Numbered from the stretch's first letter, positions 25,301 through 34,764 are shown. The stretch: 64,000 nucleotides of DNA from Micromonospora parathelypteridis (GCF_014201145.1 NZ_JACHDP010000001.1:2294001-2358000); one strand, 5' to 3'. The notes: generated from the sequence alone by a model not told the origin. Made by a program: numbers and translations.

Positions 25301-26239
25301 ATGTTCCGCTACATCTTGCGGCGCCTACTGCAGATGGTCCTGGCGTTCTTCGGGACCACCCTGATCGTCTACGCGCTGACATTCGCCGGGCAGGGCGACC
25401 CCATCCAGGCGCTCGCCGGCGAGCGGCCGGTGACGCCAGCCCAACGGGCCTACCTGACCGAGAAGTACCACCTGGACGCCACCGGCGTCGGCGGCTTCTT
25501 CTACCGCTACTTCGACTACGTGAAGAACCTGCTCAAGGGCAACCTGGGCGAATCGCTCACCGGTCGGAACATCGGTGACATCCTCCAGCAGGCCTGGCCG
25601 GTCACCGTCCGGCTCGCGCTCATCGCGCTCGCCGTGGCGATCATCTTCGGCGTCAGCGCCGGCGTGATCGCCGGCATCCGCCGGGCCAGCATCTTCGACA
25701 ACTCGACGCTGGTGCTGACCCTGCTGGTGCTGGGCATCCCGACCATCGTGCTGGCGCCGCTGGCGCAGTACTTCCTGGGCGTCAAGTGGCAGCTCTTCCC
25801 ACCCACCGCCGGCTCCGACCCGACGCTCTACGCGCTGCTGCTGCCCGGCATCGTGCTCGGCTCGCTGTCGCTGGCCACCGCGCTGCGGCTCACCCGGGCC
25901 TCGGTGGCGGAGAACCTGCGCGCGGACTACGTCCGGACCGCCCGGTCCAAGGGCCTGGTCAAGCGTCGAATCGTCGTCGTCCACGTGCTGCGGAACTCGC
26001 TCATCCCGGTGGTCACCTTCCTCGGTGTGGAGCTGGGCAACCTGATGAGCGGCGCGATCATCACCGAGGGCGTCTTCAACATCCCCGGCGTGGGCTTCAA
26101 CCTCTTCCGCGGCATCCGCACCGAGGACGGCCCCCTGGTGGTCGGCATCGTCAGTGTGCTCGTCGTGGTCTACCTGGTCTCGAACCTGGTGGTGGACGTC
26201 CTGTACGCCGTACTCGACCCGAGGATCCGCTATGAGTGA
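25301..26239 (+). CDS. oligopeptide ABC transporter permease, DppB-like (cluster 1)
   Basis: 312-residue inner-membrane protein of the BPD_transp_1 family. The first helix with MFRYILRRLLQMVLAFFG and the long first periplasmic loop with GDP and LTEKYHLD mark it as the B-type subunit. Six transmembrane helices are visible, and the EAA-like coupling motif DYVRTARSKGLVKRRI is at about residue 208. Its 3' end overlaps the next permease by 8 bases (TATGAGTGA). Confidence 0.94.
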   Translation: MFRYILRRLLQMVLAFFGTTLIVYALTFAGQGDPIQALAGERPVTPAQRAYLTEKYHLDATGVGGFFYRYFDYVKNLLKGNLGESLTGRNIGDILQQAWPVTVRLALIALAVAIIFGVSAGVIAGIRRASIFDNSTLVLTLLVLGIPTIVLAPLAQYFLGVKWQLFPPTAGSDPTLYALLLPGIVLGSLSLATALRLTRASVAENLRADYVRTARSKGLVKRRIVVVHVLRNSLIPVVTFLGVELGNLMSGAIITEGVFNIPGVGFNLFRGIRTEDGPLVVGIVSVLVVVYLVSNLVVDVLYAVLDPRIRYE

Positions 26240-27188
26240 CTTTGAAACTGTGGCGGCCACCGAGAACCAGGCCGCACGGCGTGGCCCCTCGGGCGAGCCG
26301 GGCACACCCAACCAGGTCGGCGCCGCACACAAGCCTCGCAGCCTGGCCGGAGACGCCTGGCGCGACCTGCGCCGCAATCCGATCTTCTGGATCTCGCTGG
26401 CGCTTGTCGTCACCTTCACCCTGATGGCGCTGCTTCCCGGGGTGTTCACCGCCAACAACCCGAACGACTGCGTGCTCTCCCGGCAGCACGCCGGGCCGTC
26501 CGGCGGAGCCATCTTCGGGTACGACTTCCAGGGCTGCGACACGTTCTCCCGGGCGGTCTACGGCACCCGGGCCTCGCTGGTGGTCGGCGCGCTCGCCGCG
26601 CTCGGCACCGGGATCATCGCGCTGGTGGTCGGCATGCTCGCCGGCTACTTCGGCCGCTGGGTCGACGCGGTGCTGTCCCGGGTGATCGACGTGGTGCTCG
26701 GCATCCCGCTGCTGCTGGCCGCGATCGTGCTGCTCAAGCGGGTGTCCAGCGACAGCCAGTGGGCACGGATCGGCGCGGTCGTCTTCGTGCTTGCCCTCCT
26801 GGGCTGGACGACCGCCGCCCGGGTGGTGCGTTCCTCGGTGATCACCGCGAAGGAGCAGGACTACGTCGCGGCGGCCCGGATGCTCGGCGCCGGCAACGGG
26901 CGGATCATGTGGCGGCACATCCTGCCGAACTCACTGGCCCCGGCCATCGTCGTGCTGACCATCGCGCTCGGCTCGTTCATCGCAGCCGAGGCGACGCTCT
27001 CGTTCCTCGGCATCGGGCTGAAGGCACCGACCATCTCGTGGGGCCAGGACATCGACACCGGCCGGATCCACATGCGTGAGGCGGCCACGCCGCTGATCGT
27101 CCCGTCCGCATTCCTCGCGCTGACCGTGCTGGCGTTCATCATGCTCGGCGACGCGATCCGTGACGCCTTCGACCCGAAGCTCCGGTGA
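26232..27188 (+). CDS. oligopeptide ABC transporter permease, DppC-like (cluster 1)
   Basis: 318-residue second permease. A hydrophilic N-terminus of about 50 residues is followed by DAWRDLRRNPIFWISLALV, typical of C-type subunits, then a periplasmic part with three Cys (DCVLSRQ, GCDT) and five further helices. The coupling motif QDYVAAARMLGAGNGRIM is at about residue 210. The ATG at 26232 lies inside the end of the B-type gene. Confidence 0.94.
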   Translation: MSDFETVAATENQAARRGPSGEPGTPNQVGAAHKPRSLAGDAWRDLRRNPIFWISLALVVTFTLMALLPGVFTANNPNDCVLSRQHAGPSGGAIFGYDFQGCDTFSRAVYGTRASLVVGALAALGTGIIALVVGMLAGYFGRWVDAVLSRVIDVVLGIPLLLAAIVLLKRVSSDSQWARIGAVVFVLALLGWTTAARVVRSSVITAKEQDYVAAARMLGAGNGRIMWRHILPNSLAPAIVVLTIALGSFIAAEATLSFLGIGLKAPTISWGQDIDTGRIHMREAATPLIVPSAFLALTVLAFIMLGDAIRDAFDPKLR

Positions 27189-27255
27189 GAGACATGCGAG
27201 CGCGAGGAGTGAGCGTGGCGAGCCCCGCAGTCGCGAGCGAAAGGCAAGCACTGTC

Positions 27256-28287
27256 ATGACCGTTCAACCCACCCCCGCCTCCGCCACTCCCGAAGGCGGC
27301 CATCTGCTGGAGTTGCGGGACCTGCACATCGAGTTCCGCACCAACGAGGGCGTGGCTCGGGTGATCAACGGCGTGTCGTACCACCTCGACGCCGGCGAGA
27401 CGCTGGCCGTGCTCGGTGAGTCGGGCTCCGGCAAGTCGGTCACCGCTCAGGCGATCATGGGCATCCTGGACACGCCGCCGGCGTTCATCCGCTCCGGCCA
27501 AATCCTCTACCAGGGTCAGGACCTGCTCGCTCGCTCCGAGGAGCAGCGCCGGCAGATCCGCGGCACGGAGATCGCGATGATCTTCCAGGACGCGCTCTCG
27601 GCGCTGAACCCGGTCTTTCCGGTCGGCTGGCAGATCGGCGAGACGCTGCGCCAGCGCGCCGGCATGTCCCGGGCCGACGCCCGCCGCCGTGCCATCGAGC
27701 TGATGGACCTGGTCAAGATCCCGGGCGCCGCCAAGCGGATCGGCGACTACCCGCACCAGTTCTCCGGCGGTATGCGGCAGCGCGTCATGATCGCCATGGC
27801 GCTGGCGCTGGATCCGAAGGTGCTGATCGCCGACGAGCCCACCACGGCACTCGACGTCACCGTGCAGGCCCAGATCATGGACCTGCTGGCCGACCTGCGC
27901 CGGGAATTCAACATGGCGATGATCCTGATCACCCACGACCTGGGTGTGGTCGCCGGTGTCGCCGACCGGATCGCGGTCATGTACGCCGGCCGGATCGTCG
28001 AGCACGCCGACGTCCGCTCGCTCTACAAGGCGCCGGCCCACCCGTACACCAAGGGTTTGTTGGAGTCGATTCCCCGGTTGGACGTCCGCGGCCAGGAACT
28101 GTCGACGATCAAGGGGTTGCCGCCGAACCTGATGCGCATCCCGTCCGGCTGCCCGTTCCACCCCCGGTGCCCGTACGTCCAGCAGGTCTGCGTGGACGTC
28201 GTGCCGCACGACCTGGTCCTCGGCGACGGCCGGACCAGCGCTTGCCACTTCGCGCAGGAGGTCCGTGATGACAGTGTCGCCCGCTAA
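27256..28287 (+). CDS. oligopeptide ABC transporter ATP-binding protein, DppD-like (cluster 1)
   Basis: 343-residue ATPase. Walker A GESGSGKS, signature FSGGMRQR, Walker [14 protein letters not shown]-loop LITHDLG. The C-terminal oligopeptide domain with the cysteine cluster (CPFHPRCPYVQQVC, later CHF) is present; in homologues such Cys can hold an iron-sulfur cluster. The ATG at 27256 begins the homologous part. The 67-base gap upstream is rich in GAGCG/GCGAG words. It overlaps the next ATPase gene by 20 bases. Confidence 0.94.
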   Translation: MTVQPTPASATPEGGHLLELRDLHIEFRTNEGVARVINGVSYHLDAGETLAVLGESGSGKSVTAQAIMGILDTPPAFIRSGQILYQGQDLLARSEEQRRQIRGTEIAMIFQDALSALNPVFPVGWQIGETLRQRAGMSRADARRRAIELMDLVKIPGAAKRIGDYPHQFSGGMRQRVMIAMALALDPKVLIADEPTTALDVTVQAQIMDLLADLRREFNMAMILITHDLGVVAGVADRIAVMYAGRIVEHADVRSLYKAPAHPYTKGLLESIPRLDVRGQELSTIKGLPPNLMRIPSGCPFHPRCPYVQQVCVDVVPHDLVLGDGRTSACHFAQEVRDDSVAR

Positions 28288-29302
28288 CTCCACCAAGGTC
28301 CGCGGCGAGACCATCCTCTCCGTCGACAACCTGGTGAAGCACTTCCCGATCACTCAGGGCGTGCTGTTCCAGCGGCAGATCGGCGCGGTCAAGGCCGTCG
28401 ACGGGGTGAGCTTCGAGCTGCGCCGGGGCGAGACGCTGGGCGTGGTCGGCGAGTCCGGCTGCGGCAAGTCCACCCTCGCCCGGCTGCTGATGCGGCTGGA
28501 GACACCCACCTCCGGGCAGGCCACCCTGGAGGGCAGGGACCTGTTCAAGGCCTCCGGGGGTGAGCTGCGTCGACTGCGCCGCAACATGCAGATGGTGATG
28601 CAGGACCCGTACACCTCGCTCAACCCACGGATGACCGTCGGCGACATCATCGGCGAGCCGTTCGAGATCCACCCGGATGCCGCGCCGAAGGGCAGCAAGC
28701 AGAAGCGGGTCCAGGAGCTGCTCGACCTGGTCGGGCTCAACCCGGAGCACATCAACCGGTACCCGCACCAGTTCTCCGGCGGTCAGCGTCAGCGCATCGG
28801 CATCGCCCGCGCGCTCGCGCTGCGGCCCGAGATCATCGTCTGCGACGAGCCGGTGTCGGCGCTGGACGTCTCCATCCAGGCCCAGGTGATCAACCTGCTG
28901 AAGCAGCTGCAGGACGAGCTGGGGCTCTCGTACATCTTCATCGCCCACGACCTGTCCGTGGTGCGGCACATCGCCGACCGCGTCGCGGTGATGTACCTCG
29001 GCCGGATCGTGGAGATCGGCACCGATGACGAGATCTACGAGCGGGCCACCCACCCGTACACCCAGGCTCTGCTCTCCGCGGTGCCGGTGCCGGACCCGGA
29101 GGCCCGCGAGCAGCGCAACATGATCCGGCTGGTCGGCGACGTGCCCAGCCCGGCCGACCCGCCGAGCGGTTGCCATTTCCGCACCCGCTGCTGGAAGGCC
29201 CAGGACATCTGCGCCACCCAGGACCCCCAGACGGTGCCCCGCGCAGCAGACCCCCACCCGTCCGCCTGCCACTTCGCCGAGCTCCGCCCCGCAACCGCGT
29301 AA
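28268..29302 (+). CDS. oligopeptide ABC transporter ATP-binding protein, DppF-like (cluster 1)
   Basis: 344-residue second ATPase, partner of the DppD-like protein. Walker [10 protein letters not shown], signature FSGGQRQR, Walker [13 protein letters not shown]-loop IAHDLS; the C-terminal Cys-containing tail ([17 protein letters not shown]) is present. ATG 28268 was preferred to GTG 28265. The stretch 28714-28890 is nearly identical in DNA (176 of 177) to the DppF gene of cluster 2. The gene ends just before a palindromic repeat. Confidence 0.94.
   Translation: MTVSPANSTKVRGETILSVDNLVKHFPITQGVLFQRQIGAVKAVDGVSFELRRGETLGVVGESGCGKSTLARLLMRLETPTSGQATLEGRDLFKASGGELRRLRRNMQMVMQDPYTSLNPRMTVGDIIGEPFEIHPDAAPKGSKQKRVQELLDLVGLNPEHINRYPHQFSGGQRQRIGIARALALRPEIIVCDEPVSALDVSIQAQVINLLKQLQDELGLSYIFIAHDLSVVRHIADRVAVMYLGRIVEIGTDDEIYERATHPYTQALLSAVPVPDPEAREQRNMIRLVGDVPSPADPPSGCHFRTRCWKAQDICATQDPQTVPRAADPHPSACHFAELRPATA
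28714..28890 (+). repeat. 177-bp tract shared with cluster 2 DppF gene (inverted copy at 43838-44014)
   Basis: Reading this stretch against the complement of 43838-44014 I find one difference in 177 bases (GCCCGC against GCCCGT), while flanking parts of the two genes differ often, including silent positions. It covers the signature and Walker B motifs. Confidence 0.8.
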
Positions 29303-29334
29303 CCCCACCCGCCGCCGCGCTCCGTCCCGTCCCT

Positions 29335-29395
29335 GTTGATCATGAAATTATTGTCCCGACACGCCGAACGGCCGGGCAATAACTTCATGATCAAC
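29335..29395. repeat. palindromic repeat element between dppF-like gene and purH
   Basis: 61-bp core with arms GTTGATCATGAAATTATTG and the complement of CAATAACTTCATGATCAAC; the centre holds GACACGCCG, the reverse of the centre in the copies at 3018 and 58051, so this copy is inverted. Left flank 29303-29334 is C-rich and right flank 29396-29419 is G-rich with four G-runs. It lies between two convergent genes and may also act as a bidirectional terminator. Confidence 0.85.
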
Positions 29396-29419
29396 GGGGG
29401 CGGGACAGAGGGACCGGGG

Positions 29420-30991
29420 TTAGTGGAAGAAGTGGCGGGTTTTCGTCAGGTACATCGTTACGTTGGCCTTCTTGGCCGCTTCGATTACCTCTTCGTCGCG
29501 GATCGAGCCGCCGGGCTGGACGATGGCGCGGACGCCTGCGTCGATGAGGATCTGCGGGCCGTCGGCGAACGGGAAGAACGCGTCCGAGGCGGCGACCGAG
29601 CCACGGGCCCGATCGGCACCCGCGCGGCTGACCGCGAGCTGCGCCGAGTCGACCCGGTTGACCTGACCCATGCCGACGCCGACGGTGGCACCGTCCTTGG
29701 CGAGCAGGATCGCGTTGCTCTTCACCGCGCGGACCGCCCGCCACGCGAACGCGAGGTCCCGCAGCAGCTCCTCATCGGCGGCCTCGCCGGTCGCCAACTG
29801 CCAGGTCGCCGGGTCGTCACCGGGCGCGTCCACCCGGTCGGCGACCTGGGTCAGCACGCCACCGGTCACCGGCCGCCACTCGACCTTCGCCGGGCTCCAG
29901 GCCGGCGCGCGCAGCAGCCGGATGTTCTTCTTGCCCTGCAGCACCTCGACCGCGCCCTCGTCGAAGCCGGGGGCGACCACCACCTCGGTGAAGATGTCGG
30001 CGACCTGCCGGGCCAGCTCGACCGAGACCGGCCGGTTGACCGCGATCACGCCCCCGTACGCCGACACCGGGTCGCAGGCGTGCGCCTTGCGGTGCGCCTC
30101 GGCCACGTCCGCGCCCACCGCGATGCCGCACGGGTTGGCGTGCTTGATGATCGCCACCGCGGGCTCGTCGGCGAAGTCGTTCGCGGCCCGCCAGGCGGCG
30201 TCCGCGTCGACGTAGTTGTTGTACGACATCTCCTTGCCGTGCAGCTGCTCGGCCTGGGCCAGCCCCGCCGGGGCGTCCGGGTCGGTGTAGAGCGCGGCAG
30301 GCTGGTGCGGGTTCTCCCCGTAGCGCAGCACGGTCGACTTGCGCAGCGCCGACCCGGTGAACGCCGGCCACGAGTCGTCGGCCGGAGCCAGCTCCTGGGC
30401 GCACCACTGGGCCACCGCCACGTCGTACTCGGCGATGTCGGCGAACGCCCGCGCTGCCAACGCGCGACGCTGGGCGAGGGTGAAGCCGCCCTCGTCGAGC
30501 GCGCCGACCAGCGCCGGGTAACCGGTCGGGTCGGTGAGCACGGCGACCGAGGCGTGGTTCTTGGCGGCGGCCCGCACCATGGCCGGGCCACCGATGTCGA
30601 TCTGCTCGACGCACTCCTCGACGCCGGCGCCGGAGGCGACGGTCGCCTGGAAGGGGTAGAGGTTGGAGACCAACAGGTCGAACGCGGAGACCCCCAGCTC
30701 GTCGAGCTGTGCCACGTGCGTGTCCTTGCGCAGGTCGGCGAGGAGGCCCGCGTGCACCTTCGGGTGCAGGGTCTTCACCCGGCCGTCGAGCACCTCGGGG
30801 AACCCGGTCACCGTCTCCACCGGCGTCACCGGCACACCGGCGGCGGCGATGGTGCCCGCCGTGCTGCCGGTTGACACGATCTCCACGCCGGCGGCGTGCA
30901 GGGCCTGAGCCAGCTCGACCAGCCCGGTCTTGTCGTAGACGCTGACCAGCGCCCGCCTGATCGGGCGGCGCCCGTCCTGAGTGGGACTCAC
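29420..30991 (-). CDS. purH: bifunctional AICAR transformylase / IMP cyclohydrolase
   Basis: 523-residue enzyme for the last two steps of IMP synthesis. The N-terminal MGS-like cyclohydrolase domain (residues 1-195) has SVYDKTG, STGSTAG and [10 protein letters not shown]. The C-terminal AICARFT domain has [18 protein letters not shown], the catalytic KHANPCG and the C-terminal RHFFH. GTG 30991 overlaps the purN stop (GTGA), so purN and purH form one operon. The purN-purH pair beside perM is a conserved actinobacterial arrangement. Confidence 0.97.
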   Translation of the reverse strand: MSPTQDGRRPIRRALVSVYDKTGLVELAQALHAAGVEIVSTGSTAGTIAAAGVPVTPVETVTGFPEVLDGRVKTLHPKVHAGLLADLRKDTHVAQLDELGVSAFDLLVSNLYPFQATVASGAGVEECVEQIDIGGPAMVRAAAKNHASVAVLTDPTGYPALVGALDEGGFTLAQRRALAARAFADIAEYDVAVAQWCAQELAPADDSWPAFTGSALRKSTVLRYGENPHQPAALYTDPDAPAGLAQAEQLHGKEMSYNNYVDADAAWRAANDFADEPAVAIIKHANPCGIAVGADVAEAHRKAHACDPVSAYGGVIAVNRPVSVELARQVADIFTEVVVAPGFDEGAVEVLQGKKNIRLLRAPAWSPAKVEWRPVTGGVLTQVADRVDAPGDDPATWQLATGEAADEELLRDLAFAWRAVRAVKSNAILLAKDGATVGVGMGQVNRVDSAQLAVSRAGADRARGSVAASDAFFPFADGPQILIDAGVRAIVQPGGSIRDEEVIEAAKKANVTMYLTKTRHFFH

Positions 30992-31608
30992 GGAACCGTG
31001 ACCTTCCTTCCGGTGATGGTCCAGCCTTCGCGGACCAGGCGACCGACCTGCTCGACGAGCTGGTGCCGCTCGGCTTCCTTGATGCGCTCGGTGAGCGTGT
31101 CCACGTCGTCGTCGTCCAGCACCGGCACCGCGACCTGCGCGACGATCGGCCCGGTGTCCATGCCGGCGTCGACGAAGAAGAGGGTGGCCCCGGTGAGCTT
31201 CACGCCGTAGGCGAGGGCGTCACGCGGGCCGTGGATGCCGGGGAACGCCGGCAGCAGCGTGTTGTGGGTGTTCAGGTAGCGGTCGCCGAAGGCGGCGAGG
31301 AACTGCGGGCCGACCAGCTTGAGGAAACCGGCGGAGATGACCAGGTCGGGTTGGTGCTTCGCGACGTGCGCGGTGAGCGCGGCGTCCCAGTCCTCGCGGG
31401 TGTCGTGGTCGCGGACCCGCTCGACGAAGGTCGGCACCCCGGCCGCGTCGGCCCGGTCCAGGCCCGCGATGCCGTCGCGGTCCGCGCCGACCGCGACGAT
31501 CTGTGCACCGTACGCGGGATCGACGGCGGCATCCAGCAACGACTGAAGGTTGCTTCCGGAGCCGGAGATGAGGACGACGATGCGGGCGACAGACGCGGGC
31601 TCGGTCAC
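30988..31608 (-). CDS. purN: phosphoribosylglycinamide formyltransferase
   Basis: 206-residue enzyme that moves a formyl group from 10-formyl-THF to GAR in purine synthesis. Seen: [14 protein letters not shown], the catalytic segment [12 protein letters not shown] with His, and the catalytic Asp in [13 protein letters not shown]. Start GTG at 31608. It is the first gene of the purNH operon and uses the folate product of FolD. Confidence 0.96.
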   Translation of the reverse strand: MTEPASVARIVVLISGSGSNLQSLLDAAVDPAYGAQIVAVGADRDGIAGLDRADAAGVPTFVERVRDHDTREDWDAALTAHVAKHQPDLVISAGFLKLVGPQFLAAFGDRYLNTHNTLLPAFPGIHGPRDALAYGVKLTGATLFFVDAGMDTGPIVAQVAVPVLDDDDVDTLTERIKEAERHQLVEQVGRLVREGWTITGRKVTVP

Positions 31609-31938
31609 CGGGCCACCCTATCGGGCAGGTCAGGAGGCCCTTCGGCTGGGCGGCGCGCCGATCGTGACAGTGCTGACGAGCATCGACCCGGTACGCTGCC
31701 GCTCACTCGGGCCGAACGCCGCGCCGACCCGCGCCCCGTCACTGACCCGGCAGGCCAGCAGGGTCGCTGAGATGAGGAGCACCCATGCCGCCCGGTCCCC
31801 ACTCCCAACGGCAGCCGTCGATCGACGGCAACATGACGATGTCGTCGTGTTGCTGTGCTGTGCATTCGGAGGACTGGCAGCGATCATGGTTGGAAACAAC
31901 AGCAGCAACTGACGGAACCAGTTCAAGGAGTTTCTCGA
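31609..31938. other. divergent intergenic region, purN and DUF4190-like gene
   Basis: 330 bases. It must hold the purN promoter (minus) and the promoter of the gene at 31939 (plus). Two short overlapping open frames near 31770-31950 contain cysteine runs (one starts at 31785 behind AGGAG). They may be leader peptides but are not supported enough to call. Confidence 0.45.
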
Positions 31939-32460
31939 ATGCAACCCGGTAACCCCGGCCAGGACCCGTACGGCCAGCAGCCCAACCAGGACCCGACCGC
32001 TCCCCAGCCGCCGCACGACCCGTACGGTCAGCCGCCCGCCGCTCCCTACGGCCAGCAGCCGGCTAACCCGTACGGTCAGCCGCCGGCCGCCCCGTACGGT
32101 CAGCCGCCGGTCTCCGGTCAGCCGTACGGCCAGCAGCAGCCCCCGTACGGCGGCGGCCCGACGTACCCGAACGCCGGCTACCCGCAGGCGCAGGGGCAGA
32201 ACAACACCCTCGGCCTGGTGGCGCTGATCCTCGGTATCGCGTCGATCCCGCTGGCGTGCTGCCCTCTCCTGGGCATCCCGGTCGGCATCGGCGGCGCGGT
32301 GACCGGCTACCTGGGCCGGCAGAAGGCCGCCCAGGGGCAGGCCAACAACGCCGGTCAGGCCAAGGCCGGCCTGATCTGCGGCGCGGTCGGCGTCGGGCTC
32401 GGCATCCTCGCGGTCGTCCTGAGCGTCGCGCTGAACGTCGGCCTGCCGACCCAGCCCTGA
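31939..32460 (+). CDS. DUF4190-like membrane protein with Pro/Gly/Tyr/Gln-rich N-terminus
   Basis: 173-residue protein. Residues 1-85 are a disordered tract built on repeats of DPYGQPP and APYGQPP. After that come two hydrophobic helices, LGLVALILGIASIPLACC and a C-terminal one, joined by a loop with GYLGRQKAAQGQ, the DUF4190 pattern. The ATG at 31939 is preceded by AAGGAG. Function unknown; such proteins are common envelope components in actinomycetes. A second smaller member lies at 34003, on the other side of perM. Confidence 0.85.
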   Translation: MQPGNPGQDPYGQQPNQDPTAPQPPHDPYGQPPAAPYGQQPANPYGQPPAAPYGQPPVSGQPYGQQQPPYGGGPTYPNAGYPQAQGQNNTLGLVALILGIASIPLACCPLLGIPVGIGGAVTGYLGRQKAAQGQANNAGQAKAGLICGAVGVGLGILAVVLSVALNVGLPTQP

Positions 32461-32476
32461 CGGATCCAGCACGCCT

Positions 32477-32506
32477 GGGGCGCTCCGGATTCGTCCGGGG
32501 CGCCCC
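32477..32506. terminator. stem-loop between the DUF4190-like gene and perM (convergent)
   Basis: GGGGCGCTCCGGA (32477-32489) pairs with TCCGGGGCGCCCC (32494-32506) with one slip. It lies 16 bases past one stop and 10 bases past the other, so it can end both transcripts. Confidence 0.7.
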
Positions 32507-32515
32507 GCGCTCGTT

Positions 32516-33805
32516 CTACTGTGCGGGGGCGCGGGTCAGTGCTCGGGTGGCGGCGGCGCCGAGCAGTGCGCCGACCGCGATGACACCGGCCGCCACCGCC
32601 CCGACCTGCCAGCCCACCGGGCCGACCTGCGCCAACCGACCGGCACCGAGTGGCCCGCTGGACACCGCGGCGGCTACGCCGAGCAGCACGCCGGCCACCG
32701 GCCCGGCCAGCGCCGCCGGCGCCAGCAACTCGGCCCAGCGCTGCGGGGCCCGCTCCGGCCCGGCGAGTCGAGCCACCCGGCGGGCGAGCAACCAGCCGGC
32801 GACCATCCCGGCCAGCACCGGCACCGCGAGCAGCAGGGCGCCGAAGCCGTCCACCGGGCCACGCGGCAGGCCGGCGAGCAATGGCACGGCCGGCAGCGCG
32901 CCAACCGACACCTCACTGGTACGAACCGCGGTGTCGGTGCCGACCGCGAAGCCCGGCCCGAGCAGGTAGCTGGCGGACCAGATCGCCGCGTTCGGCGCGT
33001 ACGCGACGCTGACCAGTGTGATGCCGGCCTGCCCGGCAACCCCGGTCCGGTACGCGCCGATCATGTCCGCCGCGTCGCCGCCGCCGGTCGCCACCGCCAG
33101 GCCGGCCGCGCCGGCGCCCGCGCCGAGCAGCAGCAGCCCGGCCACCAGACCGGTGCGGATGCCGTCGCGCACCGGGCCCGGCATCCGAGTGACGAGTAGT
33201 CGGGTCACGGCGGTGATGCGGGTCGCGCCGACCAGCGCGGCGAGTGTGCCGACCACCGCGAACGTGGCTCCCGCCCGGATCACCGACGCATCCGGCCCGT
33301 CGGTGCCGACCAGCACGGCCGCGAGCGCGCCGAGCAGCCCGTACGCGATGCCGACCGCGCCCGCGGCGAGCAGCGCCCGGCGCGGTGAGCGGGTGTCGCG
33401 GGCGCCGATCGCGCGGCTGACGTGCACACCGGCTCGGGTCAGTCGCCAGAGCGCGAGCACGGTCAGCGCCAGCGGGGCGAGCCCGAGTGGACCGGACTCG
33501 GTGTGCAGCGGGACGCCGTGCCCGAGCAGCCAGCCGGCCAGCGCGGTGCGCAGGGTGCTGGCCAGGGTGGTGGAATCCGTGCCGAGTTGGACCAGGCCGA
33601 GCACGATGGCGACCGGCAGGTAGGAGGTGAGGGCGGCCCAGCCGGCAGCCACCCCGGCGGCGACGGGCAACGGCGCACGCCCGCGTGGCGACCCGCCCGC
33701 GCGGGGCGCGGGCACCCGTCGGGCCGGCGCGGCACGGTCGACCGGCCGGTCGTCGGCGCGCACACCGCCGGGACGGCTGGGACGGTCAGGGGTGACGGGG
33801 GACAT
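32516..33805 (-). CDS. perM: PerM/DUF6350-family integral membrane protein
   Basis: 429-residue polytopic membrane protein. A basic, Pro/Arg-rich N-terminus of about 45 residues precedes about ten transmembrane segments, with the conserved PNAAIWSASYLLGPGFAVG in the middle. Position next to purN and purH matches the mycobacterial perM-purN-purH order, which supports the family call. In mycobacteria PerM is tied to cell division and persistence; the same role here is inference. The gene is transcribed away from the small DUF4190 gene. Confidence 0.82.
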   Translation of the reverse strand: MSPVTPDRPSRPGGVRADDRPVDRAAPARRVPAPRAGGSPRGRAPLPVAAGVAAGWAALTSYLPVAIVLGLVQLGTDSTTLASTLRTALAGWLLGHGVPLHTESGPLGLAPLALTVLALWRLTRAGVHVSRAIGARDTRSPRRALLAAGAVGIAYGLLGALAAVLVGTDGPDASVIRAGATFAVVGTLAALVGATRITAVTRLLVTRMPGPVRDGIRTGLVAGLLLLGAGAGAAGLAVATGGGDAADMIGAYRTGVAGQAGITLVSVAYAPNAAIWSASYLLGPGFAVGTDTAVRTSEVSVGALPAVPLLAGLPRGPVDGFGALLLAVPVLAGMVAGWLLARRVARLAGPERAPQRWAELLAPAALAGPVAGVLLGVAAAVSSGPLGAGRLAQVGPVGWQVGAVAAGVIAVGALLGAAATRALTRAPAQ

Positions 33806-34002
33806 CCGCTCTACTCTGGCACGTCGTGCGGGCGGTGGCAGTCCGTTAACCCGTCCGGAGGGCGGCGAGTTGACCGAACCTGAGTCCGGACGGCCCGGTC
33901 CGGTCTAGCCTCGGCCCTGGGGGGCGCGATCGCCGCCACCCGGGTCGGGTCCGCCGGTCACGGTCCGGTCGGTACGCCGACCACGACCACCCGGAGGAAG
34001 CT

Positions 34003-34269
34003 GTGACGACGCCATACCCGCCGCCCCCGCCGCCACCGGCCCGGGGACGGGACCGGACCACGCTCTGGGGTGTGCTGGGCATCGTGCTCGGGCTGATCTG
34101 CTGCGGCATCCTCGGCATCATCTTCGGTTACCTGTCCATCCGGGATGCCCGACGGAACGGGCAGTCACCGTTGCTCGGCTACCTCGCCATCGTCTTCGGC
34201 GTGATCAACATCATCGGCGGAGCGATCCTGCGCTCGACCGGCAACTACCCGTTCTGGAACAACGACTGA
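34003..34269 (+). CDS. small DUF4190-like membrane protein
   Basis: 88-residue protein: a short Pro-rich N-terminus (TPYPPPPPPP), two hydrophobic helices (LWGVLGIVLGLICCGILGII and LLGYLAIVFGVINIIGGAIL) and the loop GYLSIRDARRNGQ between them, as in the larger DUF4190-like protein at 31939. GTG 34003 follows GGAGGAAGCT at ideal spacing. Its 3' third overlaps, on the opposite strand, the 3' end of the acetyltransferase gene. Confidence 0.82.
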   Translation: MTTPYPPPPPPPARGRDRTTLWGVLGIVLGLICCGILGIIFGYLSIRDARRNGQSPLLGYLAIVFGVINIIGGAILRSTGNYPFWNND

Positions 34270-34764
34270 GCGGGCTGGTCGACCAGCGAACTGACGCTGG
34301 AAGCGCAGAGCGGGGCGGCCGCCGATGCTGGTCTCACCGGACACGGTGAACCCGGTGCGTGCCAACACCGCCTGGGACGCCGGGTTGTCGAGGGTGGCCA
34401 GCGCGGTGAGACCGGCGAGCCGGTAGTCGTCGGCGGCCAGGTGGCACACCTGCTCGACGGCCGCGGTGGCGACGCCCTTGCCCGCGGCCCGCTCACCGAC
34501 CCGGTAGCCGAGCTCGGCGAACCCGGCCGCGACGTCCACGAGGTTGACCCGGCCGACCAGGTCACCCTGCTCGGTCAGGACGACGTGGAAGTGGCACAGG
34601 CCCGCCTCCTGCTCGGCCAACAACGCGCGGTGCCGGTCGGCGAACCCGGAAAAGTACGCGTCGCCACGATCCGGCACCGAGCGCGCGAAGTACGCCCGAT
34701 TCTCCCGTTCGAAGGCCAGCAGGGCGTCCGCGTGGTCGGCCCTCAGCCGCTGCACTGTCAGCAC
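34165..34764 (-). CDS. GNAT-family N-acetyltransferase
   Basis: 199-residue acetyltransferase of the RimJ/RimL type. The acetyl-CoA loop reads GYRVGERAAGKGVATAAVEQ (about residue 92 on) and the C-terminal fold ends with SQAVLARTGFTVSGE. The domain would usually end near residue 160; here the frame runs about 40 more residues, antisense to the small membrane gene, before a stop at 34165. ATG start at 34764. Substrate unknown. Confidence 0.85.
   Translation of the reverse strand: MLTVQRLRADHADALLAFERENRAYFARSVPDRGDAYFSGFADRHRALLAEQEAGLCHFHVVLTEQGDLVGRVNLVDVAAGFAELGYRVGERAAGKGVATAAVEQVCHLAADDYRLAGLTALATLDNPASQAVLARTGFTVSGETSIGGRPALRFQRQFAGRPARSVVVPERVVAGRAQDRSADDVDHAEDDGEVAEQR

Noticed and set aside
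23499-25382. 627-codon minus-strand open frame antisense to the cluster 1 SBP gene
   Set aside because: No recognisable domain; the SBP gene explains the coding signal.
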